64,000 nucleotides of DNA from Streptomyces sp. PCS3-D2 (GTDB lineage: Bacteria; Actinomycetota; Actinomycetes; Streptomycetales; Streptomycetaceae). The position numbers and the translations under genes were made by a program. The notes under the pieces were generated by a model. That model searched no databases. It was not told the DNA's origin and saw only the letters and a program-made list of their open reading frames with translations. Of this stretch, positions 57,469-64,000 are shown piece by piece. The stretch covers positions 5,778,501-5,842,500 of the forward strand of contig NZ_CP097800.1 in NCBI RefSeq assembly GCF_000612545.2, written 5' to 3'. How positions within the stretch are numbered: position 1 is the first letter of the stretch; every line of letters starts with the position of its first letter.

Positions 57469-57828
57469 ATGGGAGACACCGCAGACACCGCGGCCGCCGC
57501 AGGCGCCGCGGACAAGAAGCAGGACCGTACGGCCGCGAAGCTGGCCCGGCAGATCGGCGCCTTCGCCAAGCAGCACGGCGGGGCCGAGGGCCAGCTCGCC
57601 CACATCGGCCAGGCCGGCACCCGCATCGTGCTCGTGGGCACGGACGGCGGCTGGGGCGACCTGGTGGCCCCGACCTTCGCGGTGGCGCAGCTGGCCGCGC
57701 AGAAGGCCGGGCTGACCCTCCACGACGAGTTCGACGGGGAGTTCGCCGCGCGCGTGCGGACGGGCCCGTACGAGTGGTCGCGGATGGCCGGCCTCCAGCT
57801 CGGCGGAACCCCGAACCCGGCGGCCTGA
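57469..57828 (+). CDS. Small conserved protein of unknown function
   Basis: A 119-residue cytosolic protein, 24 bp after ctaB. The conserved part, LARQIGAFAKQHGGAEGQLA then TRIVLVGTDGGWGDLVAPT and FDGEFAARVRTGPYEWSRMAG, is familiar from Streptomyces genomes but unnamed. ATG 57469 is chosen over ATG 57460; neither has a good Shine-Dalgarno, so it may rely on coupling to ctaB. No motif predicts activity. A role in heme or oxidase assembly is only a guess from position. Confidence 0.75.
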   Translation: MGDTADTAAAAGAADKKQDRTAAKLARQIGAFAKQHGGAEGQLAHIGQAGTRIVLVGTDGGWGDLVAPTFAVAQLAAQKAGLTLHDEFDGEFAARVRTGPYEWSRMAGLQLGGTPNPAA

Positions 57829-57956
57829 CCGGCCCGGACCGGCATCCGGGGCGCCGGCGTGCGCCCTCGGTCAACAGCCCGAGCAACACCTCACACCCCG
57901 CTCACCCGTTAGGACGTGTGGAAGCGCCTTCCCCACGTCCGCAACGGGATGCCCGG

Positions 57957-59057
57957 ATGATCGAAACGCCGCCCCTGGTGGACCAGTACTGCCACGGAGT
58001 CCTCCGTACGGAGCTGGGCCTGGGCACCTTCGAGGCCCAGCTGATCCGCTCGGCCGGCCCGCCCGCCGCCGGCACCACCTTCTTCGACACCCAGACCGGT
58101 TTCGCGGTCCGCCGCTGGTGCCCGCCGTTGCTGGGGCTGGAGCCGCACGCCGCCCCCGCCCGCTATCTGGCCCGGCGCCGCGAGCTGGGCCCGGCCGAGT
58201 CCGCGCGGCGGCTGCTGCGGGGGTCCGGGGTCGCCGCCTACCTGGTCGCCACCGGCCCGGCCGAGGACCTCACCGCGCCCAAGGATGTGGCGCTCGCCGC
58301 CGACGCCGAGGCCTTCGAGACCGTACGGCTGGAGTCACTGGCCGAACAGGTCGCCGACACCTCCGGGACGGTGGCCGCCTTCCTCGCCAATCTGGCCGAG
58401 GCGATCCACCACGCTGCCTCGGGTGCCGCGGCCTTTGCCTGCTCCGCGACCCCGGCCCGTCCCGACGGCGCGCAGGGCACGGGCCTGGATCCCGATCCGC
58501 CCGGTCCGGGAGAGGTGCGCGGAGCGGCCGGACGCTGGCTGACCGGGCGGCCGCGCGGGGGAGCCGTGGCGGACCCCGTACTCCTGCGGCACCTGCTCTG
58601 GAGCGCGGTGGCGTCCGGGCTGCCGCTCCAACTGCACACGGGCGCGGGGGATCCCGCGGTGCTGACCGGATTCGTACGGGCCACCGCGGGTTTCGGCACC
58701 CGGCTGGTGCTGCTCGGCGGATATCCGCACCACCGGCACACGGCGCGGCTCGCGGAGGCCTTCCCGCACGTCTACGCCGACGCCGGCGCGGGCCTGGGGC
58801 GAACCGGGGCACGGGCCGCGGCGGTCCTGGCCGAGCTGCTGGAGCTCGCCCCGTTCGGGAAGGTGCTGTTCTCCAGCGGGGGGCGGCGGCTGCCCGAACT
58901 GCACGCGGTGGGCGCCCTGGTGTTCCGCGAGGCGCTGGCCCGGGTGCTGGGCGGCTGGGTCGCCGAGGGGTCCTGGTCCTGGCGGGACGCGGAGCGGGTG
59001 GCGGCCATGGTCGCGGCGGGCAACGCCCGCCGCGTCTATCGGCTGGACCGGCCGTGA
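57957..59057 (+). CDS. Amidohydrolase-like (TIM-barrel) protein
   Basis: A 366-residue protein. The N-terminal VDQYCHGVLRTELGLG resembles an amidohydrolase strand 1 with one His but not the usual HxH. LPLQLHTGAGDPAVLTGFV is a later-strand metal His, and RLVLLGGYPHHRHTARLAEAFPHVYADAGAGL followed by LFSSGGRRLPELH matches the end of the amidohydrolase-2 barrel, where DxG usually holds the last Asp (here SSG). So metal ligands are partly replaced and activity may differ. ATG 57957 is used; GTG 57918 is possible. It converges with ctaA. Confidence 0.75.
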   Translation: MIETPPLVDQYCHGVLRTELGLGTFEAQLIRSAGPPAAGTTFFDTQTGFAVRRWCPPLLGLEPHAAPARYLARRRELGPAESARRLLRGSGVAAYLVATGPAEDLTAPKDVALAADAEAFETVRLESLAEQVADTSGTVAAFLANLAEAIHHAASGAAAFACSATPARPDGAQGTGLDPDPPGPGEVRGAAGRWLTGRPRGGAVADPVLLRHLLWSAVASGLPLQLHTGAGDPAVLTGFVRATAGFGTRLVLLGGYPHHRHTARLAEAFPHVYADAGAGLGRTGARAAAVLAELLELAPFGKVLFSSGGRRLPELHAVGALVFREALARVLGGWVAEGSWSWRDAERVAAMVAAGNARRVYRLDRP

Positions 59058-59087
59058 GGACGGCCCGGAGCGAACGGCCGGGACGGC

Positions 59088-60047
59088 TCAGACGGTGGAG
59101 AGCCGGGCGTCCGCGGGAGCGGGTGTGCCCGCTTCGGTGGCCGGCCGTTCCCGCAGGCTCAGGGCCAGCCGGAGCACGGCGACCCACACCAGGCAGGAGC
59201 CCAGCATGTGCACGGCGACCAGGACCTCGGGCACGTCGGTGAAGTACTGCACGTAGCCGATGCCGCCCTGGGCGAGCAGGACGAGCAGCAGGTCGCGGGC
59301 GCGCGCCCGGGTGTCGGCGGGTGCGTCGACCACGCGCAGCACCAGCCACATCGCCACGGCCAGCGCGCAGACCAGCCAGGCGGCGATCGCGTGCACGTGC
59401 GCGGTGACCTCCCAGTCGAAGGGCATCCGCTTGATCTCGCTGCTGTCGCCGGCGTGCGGGCCGGAGCCGGTGACCACCGTGCCCGCGGCGATCAGCACGA
59501 GGGTGCTGGCGATCAGGGCCCACGACAGCTTGCCCACCGGGCCGGGGACGCGCGGGCGGGGGGCGGTGTCGCCCTCGCCGGCGCGCTGCCAGGTGAGGGT
59601 CGTCACCGCGATCAGCGTGGTGGCGAGGAGGAAGTGCCCGGCCACGCTGTAGGGGTTGAGGCCCGTCAGTACGGTGATGCCGCCGAGCACGGCGTTGCTC
59701 ATCACGATGGCGAACTGGAGCCAGCCGAGCCTGGTCAGCGAGTGGCGCCAGGGCTCGGCCGAGCGCGCCGCGAGGATCACCCAGCCGACGGCGGCACAGA
59801 GCACGTACGTCAGCATCCGGTTGCCGAACTCGATGGCGCCGTGGAAGCCCTGCTCCTGCGTCACGATCAGGCTGTCGTCGGTGCACTTGGGCCAGGTGTC
59901 GCAGCCGAGACCGGATCCGGTCAGCCGCACCGCGCCGCCGGTGACGACGATGGCCACGCTCATGACGAGCGCGGCGAGCGCGGCCCGCCGGACGATCCGG
60001 GGTGACGGGGTCCAGCGGCTGGCGATGAATGCGAGGGGGTTCAACAC
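59088..60047 (-). CDS. ctaA: Heme A synthase
   Basis: A 319-residue CtaA membrane monooxygenase converting heme O to heme A. About eight helices in two four-helix bundles; conserved HGAIEFGNRMLTY (heme His and Glu), VAGHFLLATTLIA, DWEVTAHVHAIAAWL and VLVAVHMLGSCLVW supply the four His ligands; GLGCDTWPKC is the extracellular Cys pair (CxxxxxC) of the family. GTG 60045-60047 is set by homology and by a -10-like TACGAT 7 bases upstream, giving a leaderless mRNA. It completes the heme A pathway with ctaB 1.6 kb away. Confidence 0.95.
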   Translation of the reverse strand: MLNPLAFIASRWTPSPRIVRRAALAALVMSVAIVVTGGAVRLTGSGLGCDTWPKCTDDSLIVTQEQGFHGAIEFGNRMLTYVLCAAVGWVILAARSAEPWRHSLTRLGWLQFAIVMSNAVLGGITVLTGLNPYSVAGHFLLATTLIAVTTLTWQRAGEGDTAPRPRVPGPVGKLSWALIASTLVLIAAGTVVTGSGPHAGDSSEIKRMPFDWEVTAHVHAIAAWLVCALAVAMWLVLRVVDAPADTRARARDLLLVLLAQGGIGYVQYFTDVPEVLVAVHMLGSCLVWVAVLRLALSLRERPATEAGTPAPADARLSTV

Positions 60048-60054
60048 GCCCCAT

Positions 60055-60084
60055 ATCGTAGGCGACCCCTTGTGCAAACTTTCA
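60055..60084 (-). promoter_or_regulatory. Likely leaderless promoter of ctaA
   Basis: On the minus strand, TGAAAG (60079-60084) and TACGAT (60055-60060) are 18 bp apart and the -10 ends 7 bases before the GTG start. The -35 overlaps the stop of the upstream gene. Confidence 0.4.
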
Positions 60085-61215
60085 CGAGGGGGTGGGGGGC
60101 GGTGCGTCGGGGGAGGAGAGCAGCCGGAACCCGGCCCCGGCGGGGTCGCCCTCCTCGTGCCACCAGAGCAGCACCCGCCAGTGCGCGGCGTCGCCCGGAT
60201 GGTCCGGCGACAGCGTGAAGCCGCGTACCAGGGAGGATGCGACGTCCTGGGCCGTCCGGTTCCGCACCTCCGTGGCACCGCGCCAGGGGTGCGGGAGCGC
60301 GTGCCACAACCCGTCGGCGCCGCGGACGTCGAAGCGCCACACCGCGAGCCAGGGGGTGACCTCCAGCATCGTGCGCACCTGCTCGGCGCCGAGGTGCAGC
60401 CGGGATGCGATCTCGGGCTCCTCCACCGACCGGATGCGGGCGGCCACCACGGCCCGGGGCAGCAGCCGCTCGGGCAGCAGGCCCCGCGTGCGCAGGCCCA
60501 CCAGCTCGTCGAAGGCCAGGTAGCGCAGGCGCAGCTCCAGCTGGCGGCCGATGTGGTCGAGGGCCTCTTCGGCGGCCTCGGCCTCCTCCGCGGCGGGATC
60601 GGCCAGGAGCAGCCGGCGGAAGTCGGCCTCCGCGTCCACGGCCCAGGCCACCGCGTCCTCGGTGAGGCCCAGCTCGGCGAGGCGGTCCCCGAGGAACACC
60701 TTGGCCTGGGCGAGGCCCTGCCGGTTGACCGGATCCCGCTGGTCCAGTCCGGCCCAGACCTCCACCGCGGTACGGGTCAGGTCCCGGGCGCGCTCGCCGG
60801 CGGCCCGCTCCATGGCGCTGGGGCCCTGGTCGGCGGCCGCGCCCAGCGGGTGCCGCGGCAGCCGGTCCGCGTCGCTCAGCGGCCAGGCCAGCCACACCCC
60901 GTGGTTGATCAGCCCGCGGGCGTACCAACGGGCGTACTCCGGGGTGTGCCGGGCCGCGCGTTCGGAACTGCGCAGACCCTCCTCGATGGTGGCGAGGGCG
61001 CCCGCGCGGTCCCCCGCGGCGAACCGCAGGGCCGCCCGGTCGGCGAGGCGCAGCCCGAGCAGCGCGGTGCACTCGGGGTCGTCGGTGAGCGCGCGCAGGG
61101 CCCCGATCAGCTCGTCGAGGAGCCCCTCCTGCTCCGCCGGCTCCGCCGGTGCGACCCCCGCCCGCACCCGCGCCCACCGCTCGTCCAGCCGAAGAACGGC
61201 CTCCCGCTGCACCAT
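60082..61215 (-). CDS. Conserved hypothetical protein (helical, TPR-like N-terminus)
   Basis: A 377-residue cytosolic protein. Residues 1-215 are mostly amphipathic helices with a TPR-like look (RFAAGDRAGALATIEEGLRS, ARDLTRTAVEVWAGLDQRDP, AKVFLGDRLAELGLTEDAVA). Residues 255-275 (AARIRSVEEPEIASRLHLGAEQVRTML) could be a helix-turn-helix. The C-terminus has Trp-rich strands (LEVTPWLAVWRFDV, HWRVLLWWHEEGDP). I do not recognise the family. It is 34 bp upstream of ctaA on the same strand; the ctaA promoter overlaps its stop. Confidence 0.72.
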   Translation of the reverse strand: MVQREAVLRLDERWARVRAGVAPAEPAEQEGLLDELIGALRALTDDPECTALLGLRLADRAALRFAAGDRAGALATIEEGLRSSERAARHTPEYARWYARGLINHGVWLAWPLSDADRLPRHPLGAAADQGPSAMERAAGERARDLTRTAVEVWAGLDQRDPVNRQGLAQAKVFLGDRLAELGLTEDAVAWAVDAEADFRRLLLADPAAEEAEAAEEALDHIGRQLELRLRYLAFDELVGLRTRGLLPERLLPRAVVAARIRSVEEPEIASRLHLGAEQVRTMLEVTPWLAVWRFDVRGADGLWHALPHPWRGATEVRNRTAQDVASSLVRGFTLSPDHPGDAAHWRVLLWWHEEGDPAGAGFRLLSSPDAPPPTPS

Positions 61216-61250
61216 GTCCGCCCCCCGGCTTCATGTGTGGAGGCGCCCAT

Positions 61251-61274
61251 CCTCGCGGCTGCGCCGCCGCGAGG
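61251..61274 (-). terminator. Terminator after the ABC exporter operon
   Basis: CCTCGCGGC and GCCGCGAGG form a 9-bp perfect stem around a six-base interval, nine bases beyond the permease stop in its direction of transcription. Confidence 0.7.
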
Positions 61275-61283
61275 GAAAGGGTT

Positions 61284-62051
61284 TCATTCCCAGCGGAAGA
61301 GGCGGGCGGCGGCGCCCAGACCGAGTACGGCCCAGGCCGTGAGCACGGCCGCGTCACCCCACGGCAGCGCCGCTCCCTGCTGGAGCACCTCGCGCAGACC
61401 GTTGGAGAGGGCCGAGATGGGCAGCAGCCCCAGGACGGACTGAACGGCGCCCGGGAACTTCTCCATCGGCACGATCACCCCGCCGCCGACCAGCAGCAGC
61501 AGGAACACCAGGTTGGCCGCGGCCAGGGTGGCTTCTGCCTTCAGGGTCCCGGCCATCAGCAGTCCGAGCCCCGAGAAGGCGGCGGTGCCCAGCAGGACCA
61601 GCGCGGCGACCGACAGCGGGTCCCCCTGCGGGGACCAGCCCAGCGCGAGGGCGATCGCCGTCAGCAGGGCGATCTGCAGCACCTCGGTGACCAGCACCGA
61701 GAGGGTCTTGGCGGCCATCAGAGCCCAGCGCGGCAGCGGGGAGGCCCCGAGCCGCTTGAGCACCCCGTAGCGGCGGTCGAAGCCGGTGGCGATGGCCTGG
61801 CCGGTGAAGGCGGTGGACATCACGGCGAGGGCGAGGATGCCGGGGGCGAGGAAGTCCACCGATTCCCCGGCACCCGTGTCGACGATGTCGACGGCGGAGA
61901 ACAGCACCAGGAGCAGCGCCGGAATGATCACGGTGAGCAGCAACTGCTCGCCGTTGCGCAGCAGCATCCGGGTCTCCAGCGCCGTCTGCGCGAGGATCAT
62001 GCGGGACACGGGCGCGGCCCCCGGGCGGGGGGTGAACGTACCGGCGCTCAT
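61284..62051 (-). CDS. ABC-2 type transporter permease
   Basis: A 255-residue membrane subunit with six hydrophobic helices and an N-terminal amphipathic stretch (LAQTALETRMLLRNGEQLLL), the DrrB-like ABC-2 exporter plan. FDRRYGVLKRLGASPLPRW is the cytosolic coupling region. Its start overlaps the ATPase stop by ATGA, so both parts of the exporter are made together. From memory, this pair is conserved beside ctaA and suf genes in actinobacteria, hinting at a lipid or redox-related cargo, but the cargo is unknown. Confidence 0.92.
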   Translation of the reverse strand: MSAGTFTPRPGAAPVSRMILAQTALETRMLLRNGEQLLLTVIIPALLLVLFSAVDIVDTGAGESVDFLAPGILALAVMSTAFTGQAIATGFDRRYGVLKRLGASPLPRWALMAAKTLSVLVTEVLQIALLTAIALALGWSPQGDPLSVAALVLLGTAAFSGLGLLMAGTLKAEATLAAANLVFLLLLVGGGVIVPMEKFPGAVQSVLGLLPISALSNGLREVLQQGAALPWGDAAVLTAWAVLGLGAAARLFRWE

Positions 62052-62974
62052 GCGCGCAGCTCCTTACCGGTCAGTTCCAGGAAGACGTCTTCGAGGGTGT
62101 GCCGCTCCACCGAGAGGCTGTCGGGCATCACGCCGTTCTGTGCGCACCAGGAGGCGACGGTGGCCAGCAGCTGCGGGTCCACCTCGCCGGTCACCCGGTA
62201 GACGCCCGGGGTGACCTCGGCCGCCTGGGTGCCGTCGGGCAGCGCCTTCAGCAGAGAGGGGAGGTCCAGGGCGGGGCGACCGGTGAAACGCAGGGTGTTC
62301 TCGGCGCCGCCGCGGCACAGCTGCTCGGGGCTGCCGTGGGCGATGACCCGGCCCGCGTCCACGATGGCGACCTCGTCCGCGAGCTGTTCGGCCTCGTCCA
62401 TGTGGTGGGTGGTGAGGACGACGGTGACCCCGTCGGCGCGCAGCTCCCGTACGAGGTCCCAGGTGGCACGGCGGGCCTGCGGGTCCAGGCCGGCGGTGGG
62501 CTCGTCGAGGAAGACCAGCTCGGGGCGGCCCACGACGGCCATGGCCAGGGCCAGGCGCTGCTGCTGGCCGCCGGAGAGCCGCCGGTAGGGGGTGCGGCCG
62601 CAGCTGCCCAGGCCGAGGCGTTCCACCAGGACGTCGGGGTCGAGCGGGTGCGCGTACAGCTTGGCCATGTGGCGCAGCATCTCGACGGCGCGGGCCCCGG
62701 AGTAGACGCCTCCGGACTGGAGCATCACGCCGGTCCGCGGGCGCAGCGCCTCGGCCTGGGTCACCGGGTCCAGGCCGAGGACGCGGACGGTGCCGGCGTC
62801 GGGGCGGTGGTAGCCCTCGCAGGTCTCCACCGTGGTGGTCTTGCCCGCGCCGTTGGGACCGAGGACCGCGGTGACGGAGGCCCTGCGGACGGTGAGGTCC
62901 AGCCCGTCCACCGCGGTCTTGGCGCCGTACCGCTTCACCAGTCCGCGGATCTCCACGGCGGGGTCGTTGCTCAT
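62048..62974 (-). CDS. ABC transporter ATP-binding protein
   Basis: A 308-residue ABC ATPase. Walker A is GPNGAGKTTTVE near residue 38, the signature LSGGQQQRLALAM near 135, Walker B LVFLDEPTAGLDPQ near 155, and the H-loop TTHHMDEAEQLADE. A C-terminal ~80-residue extension is like that of DrrA/CcmA-type exporters. ATG 62972-62974 begins the fold directly. It is divergent from the SufR-like gene. Confidence 0.95.
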   Translation of the reverse strand: MSNDPAVEIRGLVKRYGAKTAVDGLDLTVRRASVTAVLGPNGAGKTTTVETCEGYHRPDAGTVRVLGLDPVTQAEALRPRTGVMLQSGGVYSGARAVEMLRHMAKLYAHPLDPDVLVERLGLGSCGRTPYRRLSGGQQQRLALAMAVVGRPELVFLDEPTAGLDPQARRATWDLVRELRADGVTVVLTTHHMDEAEQLADEVAIVDAGRVIAHGSPEQLCRGGAENTLRFTGRPALDLPSLLKALPDGTQAAEVTPGVYRVTGEVDPQLLATVASWCAQNGVMPDSLSVERHTLEDVFLELTGKELRA

Positions 62975-63371
62975 GGTGGGTGAGTCTACGGAGCTGCGGG
63001 CAGGGCCCCGGGTGCCGGGTGGCCGGGAGCCGGGCCCCCGGGTGCCGGAGCGGTGGGGTGCCGGACGCCCGGGATGCGCGGGCAGAGCTGGCGGACACGG
63101 CTTTTTCCGGCCCGGCGGACAGGCGCGGCCGATCCGGTTTCGGTGATCTTCTCCCCGTGCCGGCGGGCCGGACGCCCGGGCCGGCCGGGGGTGCGTGCGT
63201 GCTGGTGGGAGCCGCGCTGGGGGCCCCGGAGCAACAACGGGAGCTAATCGGAATAATCTCTTCCGGATAACTCTCCGTAGATAAATAAGGTAACCCTTAG
63301 TGATGGAGGCCACCAGGCGTGGCGTCCGTCACGGCTTGTCCGAGCTCGGTTAATTACGCAACAATGGCGTT
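62975..63371. other. 397-bp divergent region (ABC exporter / SufR-like regulator)
   Basis: The first ~250 bases are GC-rich with two copies of CCCCGGGTGCCGG (63006-63018, 63036-63048). From about 63240 the sequence becomes strikingly AT-rich for this genome (GAATAATCTC, GATAAATAAGG, GGTTAATTACG), marking the promoter zone of the regulator. No gene is seen. Confidence 0.55.
63286..63299. promoter_or_regulatory. Inverted repeat upstream of the SufR-like gene
   Basis: TAAGG-TAAC-CCTTA lies 73 bp before the GTG of the regulator in an AT-rich patch. It is a plausible operator for autorepression. Confidence 0.4.
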
Positions 63372-64000
63372 GTGAAATACGGCGAACGGCAGAACGAGGC
63401 CCCCCAGGGGGAGCTCACCACCGGGGAGCGGTCAACCCGCAACCGGGTGGCGCGCTCGATCCTGGACCACGGCCCGTCCACCGTCGCCGACCTCGCGCAG
63501 CGCCTCGGCCTCACCCAGGCCGCCGTCCGCCGCCACCTCGACACGCTCGTCGCCGACGACGTGGTCGAAGCCCGTGAGCGGCGTGTGTACGGAGCGCGGA
63601 CCCGGGGTCGGCCCGCCAAGGTCTTCGCGCTCACCGACTGCGGCCGCGACGCCTTCGACCAGTCCTACGACACGCTCGCCGCGGACGCCCTGCGCTGGAT
63701 CGCGCAGTCCGTCGGCGGCGGCGAGCAGGGCGAGGCGGCCGTCGCCGCCTTCGCCAGGGCCCGGATGGAAGCGCAGGCGCAGACCTACCGGGAGGCCGTC
63801 GAGGCGGCCGCCCCCGGGGGTCGCGCGGAGGCCCTTGCCAAGGCGTTGACGCAGGACGGGTACGCTGCTACGGCGAAGAGCGCTCCCGGTCCGCACAGCG
63901 GTGAACAGCTCTGCCAGCACCACTGCCCGGTCGCCCACGTGGCCGAGCAGTTCCCGCAGCTCTGCGAGGCGGAGACCGAGGTCTTCTCACGCCTGCTCGG
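63372..64000 (+). CDS. sufR: SufR-like HTH repressor of Fe-S cluster genes (3' truncated by window edge)
   Basis: At least 209 residues, running off the right edge. Residues ~20-75 are a winged helix-turn-helix (NRVARSILDHGPSTVADLAQ, LTQAAVRRHLDTLVADDVVE) followed by the wing GRPAKVFALTDCGRDAF. Near the end, CQHHCPVAHVAEQFPQLC gives three closely spaced Cys (with His) of the [4Fe-4S]-binding SufR type. SufR represses the suf operon when its cluster is intact; in actinobacteria sufB and sufD usually follow directly, just outside this window. GTG 63372 lacks a Shine-Dalgarno. Confidence 0.88.
   Translation, partial: MKYGERQNEAPQGELTTGERSTRNRVARSILDHGPSTVADLAQRLGLTQAAVRRHLDTLVADDVVEARERRVYGARTRGRPAKVFALTDCGRDAFDQSYDTLAADALRWIAQSVGGGEQGEAAVAAFARARMEAQAQTYREAVEAAAPGGRAEALAKALTQDGYAATAKSAPGPHSGEQLCQHHCPVAHVAEQFPQLCEAETEVFSRLL

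Noticed and set aside
63280-63305. Iron box (DmdR/IdeR type) before the SufR-like gene
   Set aside because: Alignment to TTAGGTTAGGCTAACCTAA is poor; the dyad is shorter and differently spaced.

Overview
The window is a chromosomal segment of a high-GC actinobacterium, almost certainly a Streptomyces. The evidence is the extreme third-position GC, a long chaplin with a LAXTG sorting signal, whiA in a uvrC-rapZ-yvcK-whiA cluster, rbpA, OpcA beside zwf, mycothiol-dependent enzyme families, a Lys/Ala-tailed UvrA and many GTG starts. From memory the core gene order matches the conserved Streptomyces chromosome (ctaA-ctaB / tkt-tal-zwf-opcA-pgl / pgi / rbpA / secG / tpi-pgk-gap / whiA-yvcK-rapZ-uvrC / uvrA / uvrB). 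No rRNA, tRNA or CRISPR array was seen.

Layout. 1-9.4 kb: a left-truncated gene of unknown function, a coupled SNF2 helicase and SWIM zinc-finger pair, a HAD protein, a two-domain long chaplin, a DUF2293 protein, a small cupin, a WGR/beta-propeller protein and a kinase-like protein with an eroded P-loop. 9.5-15.2 kb: pseudouridine catabolism (psuG-psuK), a second cupin, an MFS exporter, Ogt DNA repair and a secreted glycerophosphodiesterase. 15.5-27.7 kb: uvrB, two TerD proteins, terC behind a manganese riboswitch, an MHS transporter, an MBL-fold hydrolase, a mycothiol-dependent isomerase-family protein and uvrA. 27.9-35.0 kb is the accessory part: a MerR-methyltransferase fusion, an integrase scar, a sugar kinase, an IS110-family element just upstream of a Rieske lipoprotein, and a cassette of an HTH regulator, a secreted papain-like protease and a membrane-anchored partner.

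35.2-57.4 kb is core metabolism and development: uvrC-rapZ-yvcK-whiA (all overlapping), a secreted M14 carboxypeptidase, gap-pgk-tpiA-secG, rbpA and pgi on the plus strand; then tkt-tal-zwf-opcA-pgl on the minus strand, meeting pgi at a 64-bp perfect palindrome. 57.4-64 kb: ctaB and ctaA (heme O and heme A synthesis) flanking two less-known genes, a hypothetical protein, an ABC-2 exporter and, running off the right edge, a SufR-like Fe-S regulator.

The genes make a coherent set: lower glycolysis and the oxidative and non-oxidative pentose phosphate pathways side by side, all three UvrABC components within 22 kb, and heme A supply for cytochrome oxidase. The most notable regulatory elements are the yybP-ykoY-type riboswitch before terC, whose P1 3' strand is exactly complementary to the terC Shine-Dalgarno; a MerR operator in a 19-bp promoter spacer driving a probably leaderless MerR-methyltransferase; repeated CGTTCACAC boxes between the divergent regulator and protease; and the pgi/pgl palindrome whose two ends are the two stop codons. 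Most start codons are inferred from Shine-Dalgarno sites, overlaps or remembered homologues.
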